In this document: positions 6,413 through 9,344 of the stretch, piece by piece
Layout of the letters: every line of letters begins with the position of its first letter
How positions within the stretch are numbered: position 1 is the stretch's first letter
Assembly: GCA_016709335.1 (NCBI GenBank)
Contig: JADJNC010000042.1
Location: 1-9,344, forward strand
Origin: Candidatus Propionivibrio dominans
GTDB taxonomy: Bacteria; Pseudomonadota; Gammaproteobacteria; Burkholderiales; Rhodocyclaceae
Direction of reading: 5' to 3'
DNA length: 9,344 nt
Notes under the pieces: model-generated
Database searches by the model: none
What the model was told of the DNA's origin: nothing
The model's input: the letters and a program-made list of their open reading frames with translations, nothing else
Program-made: the position numbers and the translations under genes

Positions 6413-9344
6413 ATGTCTCGTCGTTCGATTCTCTCCACCGCCGAGCGAGCGAGCCTGCTGGCGTTGCCTGATACCGAAGAGGAACTCATTCGACACTACA
6501 TCTTCAGCGAGCTCGATCTGTCGTTGATCCGTCAACGGCGCGGGGACGCGAACCGCCTGGGTGTCGCTGTGCAGTTGTGTTTTCTGCGCTTTCCCGGTCA
6601 TGGTTTGCAACCTGATGCGATGGTACCGGTGCCCATGCTGCAATGGATTGGGCGGCAACTGCGCCTTGATCCAGCATGCTGGCGCAATATGCCGAGCGCG
6701 AGGAAACCCGGCGCGAGCACCTACTTGAGCTGCGTGCGTACTTGGGCATGACATCGTTTGGCCTGACGCATTTCCGAAAGATGGTGCAAACCACGACAGA
6801 AGTTGGCCATGCAAACCGATAAAGGCGCCGTACTGGCTGCTGGTGTCATTGGGAGATTGCGGCACCAGCGCACCATCGTTCCTGCGCTGGATGTCATTGA
6901 GCGGATCTGTGCCGAATCCATCACCCGTGCCAACAAACACATTTATGCGGCCCTATCCGATCCGCTGACCCGCGCCCACCGCCAGCGACTCGATGAGCTA
7001 CTGCTGCACAAGGAAGGGAGTAAGACCACCAGGCTGGCTTGGTTGCGCCTGTCACCCAAGAAACCAAACTCGCGCCACATGCTGGAGCATATTGAGCGCC
7101 TGAAAGCCTGGCAAGCACTGGACCTGCCAGCCGGTATCGAACACACGGTGCACCAGAACCGCCTACTCAAAATCGCCCGCGAGGGTGGACAGATGCGGGC
7201 TTTTGACCTGGCCAAGTTCGAGCCGCAGCGGCGCTATGCCACCTTGGTAGCACTGGCCATTGAAGGCACGGCCACCGTCATCGACGAAATCATTGACCTG
7301 CACGACCGCATCATCGGCAAGCTATTCAACGCAGCCAAGCACAAGCACCAGAAGCAGTTTCAGGCTTCCGGCAAAGCCATCAATGACAAGGTGCGCCTGT
7401 ACGGGCGTATCGGCTTGGCGCTGATTGAGGCCAAGAAAACCGGCGCTGACCCGTTCGCAGCCATTGAGTCGGTGCTGCCTTGGGAAGACTTTGCCGAGAG
7501 CGTCAGCGAGGCCCAGGTGCTGGCCCAGCCTGAGAGCTTCGACTTCCTGCACCGCATGGGGGATGGCTATGCCACCTTGCGCCGTTATGCACCAGAATTC
7601 TTGAACGTGCTCAAGCTGCGGGCTGCCCGCCGCAAAGACGTATTGGACGCCATCGAAGCCCTACGCTTGATGAACGCCAGCAGTGCCAAACAGGTGCCCA
7701 CCGATGCACCCAGCAAGTTCATAACGCCACGTTGGGCGCGGTTGGTCAAAACTGGCGCTGGTTTTGACCGGCGTTTTTATGAGCTGTGCGCCTTGTCCGA
7801 ACTGAAAAACAAATTGCGCTCCGGCGATGTTTGGGTACAAGGCTCTCGGCAGTTCAAGGACTTCAATGAGTACCTGGTGCCGGTCGAGAAGTTCACCACC
7901 ATGCAACTGGCCAATGGTGCCGCTGGCCGTGCCAACCGACTGTGACCAGTACCTCCATGAACGGTTGACGCTACTGGAGTCCCAGCTTGCCAAGGCCAAC
8001 TTGATGGCGCTGGCCAACGAGTTGCCGGATGCAATTATCACCACGGCCACGGGGTTGAAGATCACGCCACTGGACGCGGCGGTACCCAAAGAAGCGCAAG
8101 CCCTGATTGACCAGTCGGCGGCATTGCTGCCACACGTCAAGATTACCGAGCTGCTGATGGAGGTCGATGGGTGGACGGGTTTTACCGACCACTTCACCCA
8201 CCTGAAGACCGATGACCTGGCCAAGGACAAAACCTTGCTGATGACCACCCTCCTGGCTGATGGTATCAACCTTGGTTTGTCCAAGATGGCGGAATCCTGC
8301 CCCGGCACCACCTACACCAAGTTGGCCTGGTTGCAGGCTTGGCACATCCGAGACGAAACATACAACGCCGCCTTGGCGAACCTGGTCAATACCCAATTCG
8401 AGCAACCCTTTGCCGATCACTGGGGTGATGGCACCACGTCCTCATCGGACGGACAAAACTTCCGGGTTGGCAGCAAGGGCCAAAGCACCGGTCATGTCAA
8501 TCCGAAGTACGGCTCCGAGCCGGGGCGCACTTTCTACACCCACATTCTCTGACCAGTACGCGCCGTTCAGCATCAAGGTGGTCAACGTCGGTGTGCGGGA
8601 TTCGACCTATGGCTTGATGGCTTGCTGTACCACGAGTCGGACTTGCGGATCGAGGAGCATTACACCGACACGGCAGGCTTCACCGATCACGTCTTTGGCT
8701 TGATGCCTTTCGTTGGCTTTCGGTTCGCGCCGCGCATACGTGATCTGGGGATACCAAATTCTTCATCCCCAGGGCGACACCGTTTACGACGGCCTCAAGC
8801 CGATGATCAGCGGCGAGCGATTGAAGATCAAACAGATACGCGCCCATTGGGATGAAATTCTACGACTGGCTACCTCCATCAAGCAGGGCACCGTGACGGC
8901 CTCGCTGATGCTGCGCAAATTGGGCAGTTACCCCCGGCAAAACGGTCTGGCGGTGGCTCTGCGCGGAGTTAGGTCGCATCGAACGCACGCTGTTTATCCT
9001 GGACTGGCTGCAAAGCGTGGAGTTGCGCCGCCGCGTCAATGCCGGACTGAACAAAGGAGAAGCCCGCAACGCGCTGGCCAGGGCCGTGTTCTTCAACCGC
9101 CTGGGTGAAATCCGGGATCGCAGCTTTGAGCAGCAGCGTTACCGGGTCAGTGGCTTGAATCTGGTGACGGCGGCCATCGTGCTGTGGAACACCGTCTATC
9201 TGGAGCGGGCCACAGCAGCTTTGCAGAACCACGGGCAGGAGGTGGACACCGCACTACTGCGATACCTGTCACCGCTGGGCTGGGAGCACATTAACCTGAC
9301 CGGCGATTACGTCTGGCGCTCCAGCGCCAAGATCGGTGCGGCAA
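6413..9344 (+). pseudogene. tnpA: Tn3-family transposase (Tn21-like), frameshifted, cut by window edge
   Basis: The transposase that would recognise the 38-bp ends and make cointegrates by replicative transposition. It opens MSRRSILSTAERASLLALPD, typical of the Tn21-like N-terminal DNA-binding domain, and is recognisable to [18 protein letters not shown] at the edge, about ten codons short of the family end; about 977 of an expected 985-1000 residues. The DDE core is in place: probable D in SDQYAPF (8551-8553), D in [11 protein letters not shown] (8667-8669) and E in the ELGRIERT block (8966-8989). Frame changes, with bases lost (-) or gained (+): 6680-6682 (-1), 6802 (+1), 7915-7918 (-2), 8547 (+1), 8610-8612 (-1), 8747-8750 (-1), 8767-8770 (-1), 8964-8966 (+1) and perhaps 9339-9341 (-1). 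The longest open piece is 6803-7945. No in-frame substitution to a stop was noticed in the corrected reading, which keeps sequencing error a live alternative to decay. Confidence 0.9.

Larger units (their letters stand above)
5610..9344. mobile_element. Tn3-superfamily transposon, left part
   Basis: Order from the left: terminal repeat, tnpR (minus strand), res site, tnpA (plus strand) reaching the window edge. It is inserted in the adaptor gene of the ABC exporter. tnpA and the repeat look Tn21-like, but in classical Tn21 the resolvase and transposase genes point the same way; here they diverge from res, as in Tn3 and Tn5393. Both genes carry indels, so unless these are sequencing errors the element cannot move by itself. 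Any cargo and the other end lie outside the window. Confidence 0.82.

Noticed and set aside
7827..8552. Separate small genes within the tnpA region
   Set aside because: Each piece continues the same Tn3-family transposase in another frame; they are fragments of one gene.
6680..8970. Programmed frameshifting in tnpA
   Set aside because: There are too many shifts, in both directions, without slippery heptamers; decay or sequencing error explains them better.

Overview
The window reads as a decayed, mobile-element-ridden stretch of a Gram-negative proteobacterial genome or plasmid. GC-rich coding sequence, the families present and their sequence style suggest Betaproteobacteria (Burkholderiales-like); this is an impression from reading, not a database result.

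Layout. (1) Positions 1-1894 carry a short AT-rich stretch without genes and then an insertion sequence with one intact 499-residue DDE transposase of the ISNCY type. A perfect 13-bp inverted repeat (149-161 and 1882-1894) probably marks or lies near the element ends. (2) Positions about 1920-5610 hold the remains of a three-gene ABC export operon: an ATPase that has lost its Walker A half at the IS junction, a two-module FtsX/MacB-type permease and a HlyD/MacA-type periplasmic adaptor. In an intact state these would form an inner-membrane ABC exporter coupled to an adaptor. Here the ATPase is 5'-truncated, the permease has three frameshifts, and the adaptor has two frameshifts and a missing 3' end. 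(3) Positions about 5610-9344 are one end of a Tn3-superfamily transposon inserted in the adaptor gene: a Tn21-like terminal repeat, a serine resolvase gene (tnpR, minus strand, four indels), a three-part resolution (res) site, and a divergent tnpA (plus strand, eight clear indels and a possible ninth) that runs off the right edge about ten codons before its expected end.

The main pattern is about 18 small indels spread over the permease, adaptor, tnpR and tnpA, many of them one-base losses in G, C or A runs, against none in the ISNCY-type transposase. Either the exporter and Tn3 element are old and decaying while the IS is younger and intact, or the assembly has uncorrected homopolymer errors. 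The sequence alone cannot decide between these. I see no RNA gene, no CRISPR array and no credible new biological system. The value of the window lies in the mosaic junctions, the res site and the indel pattern.
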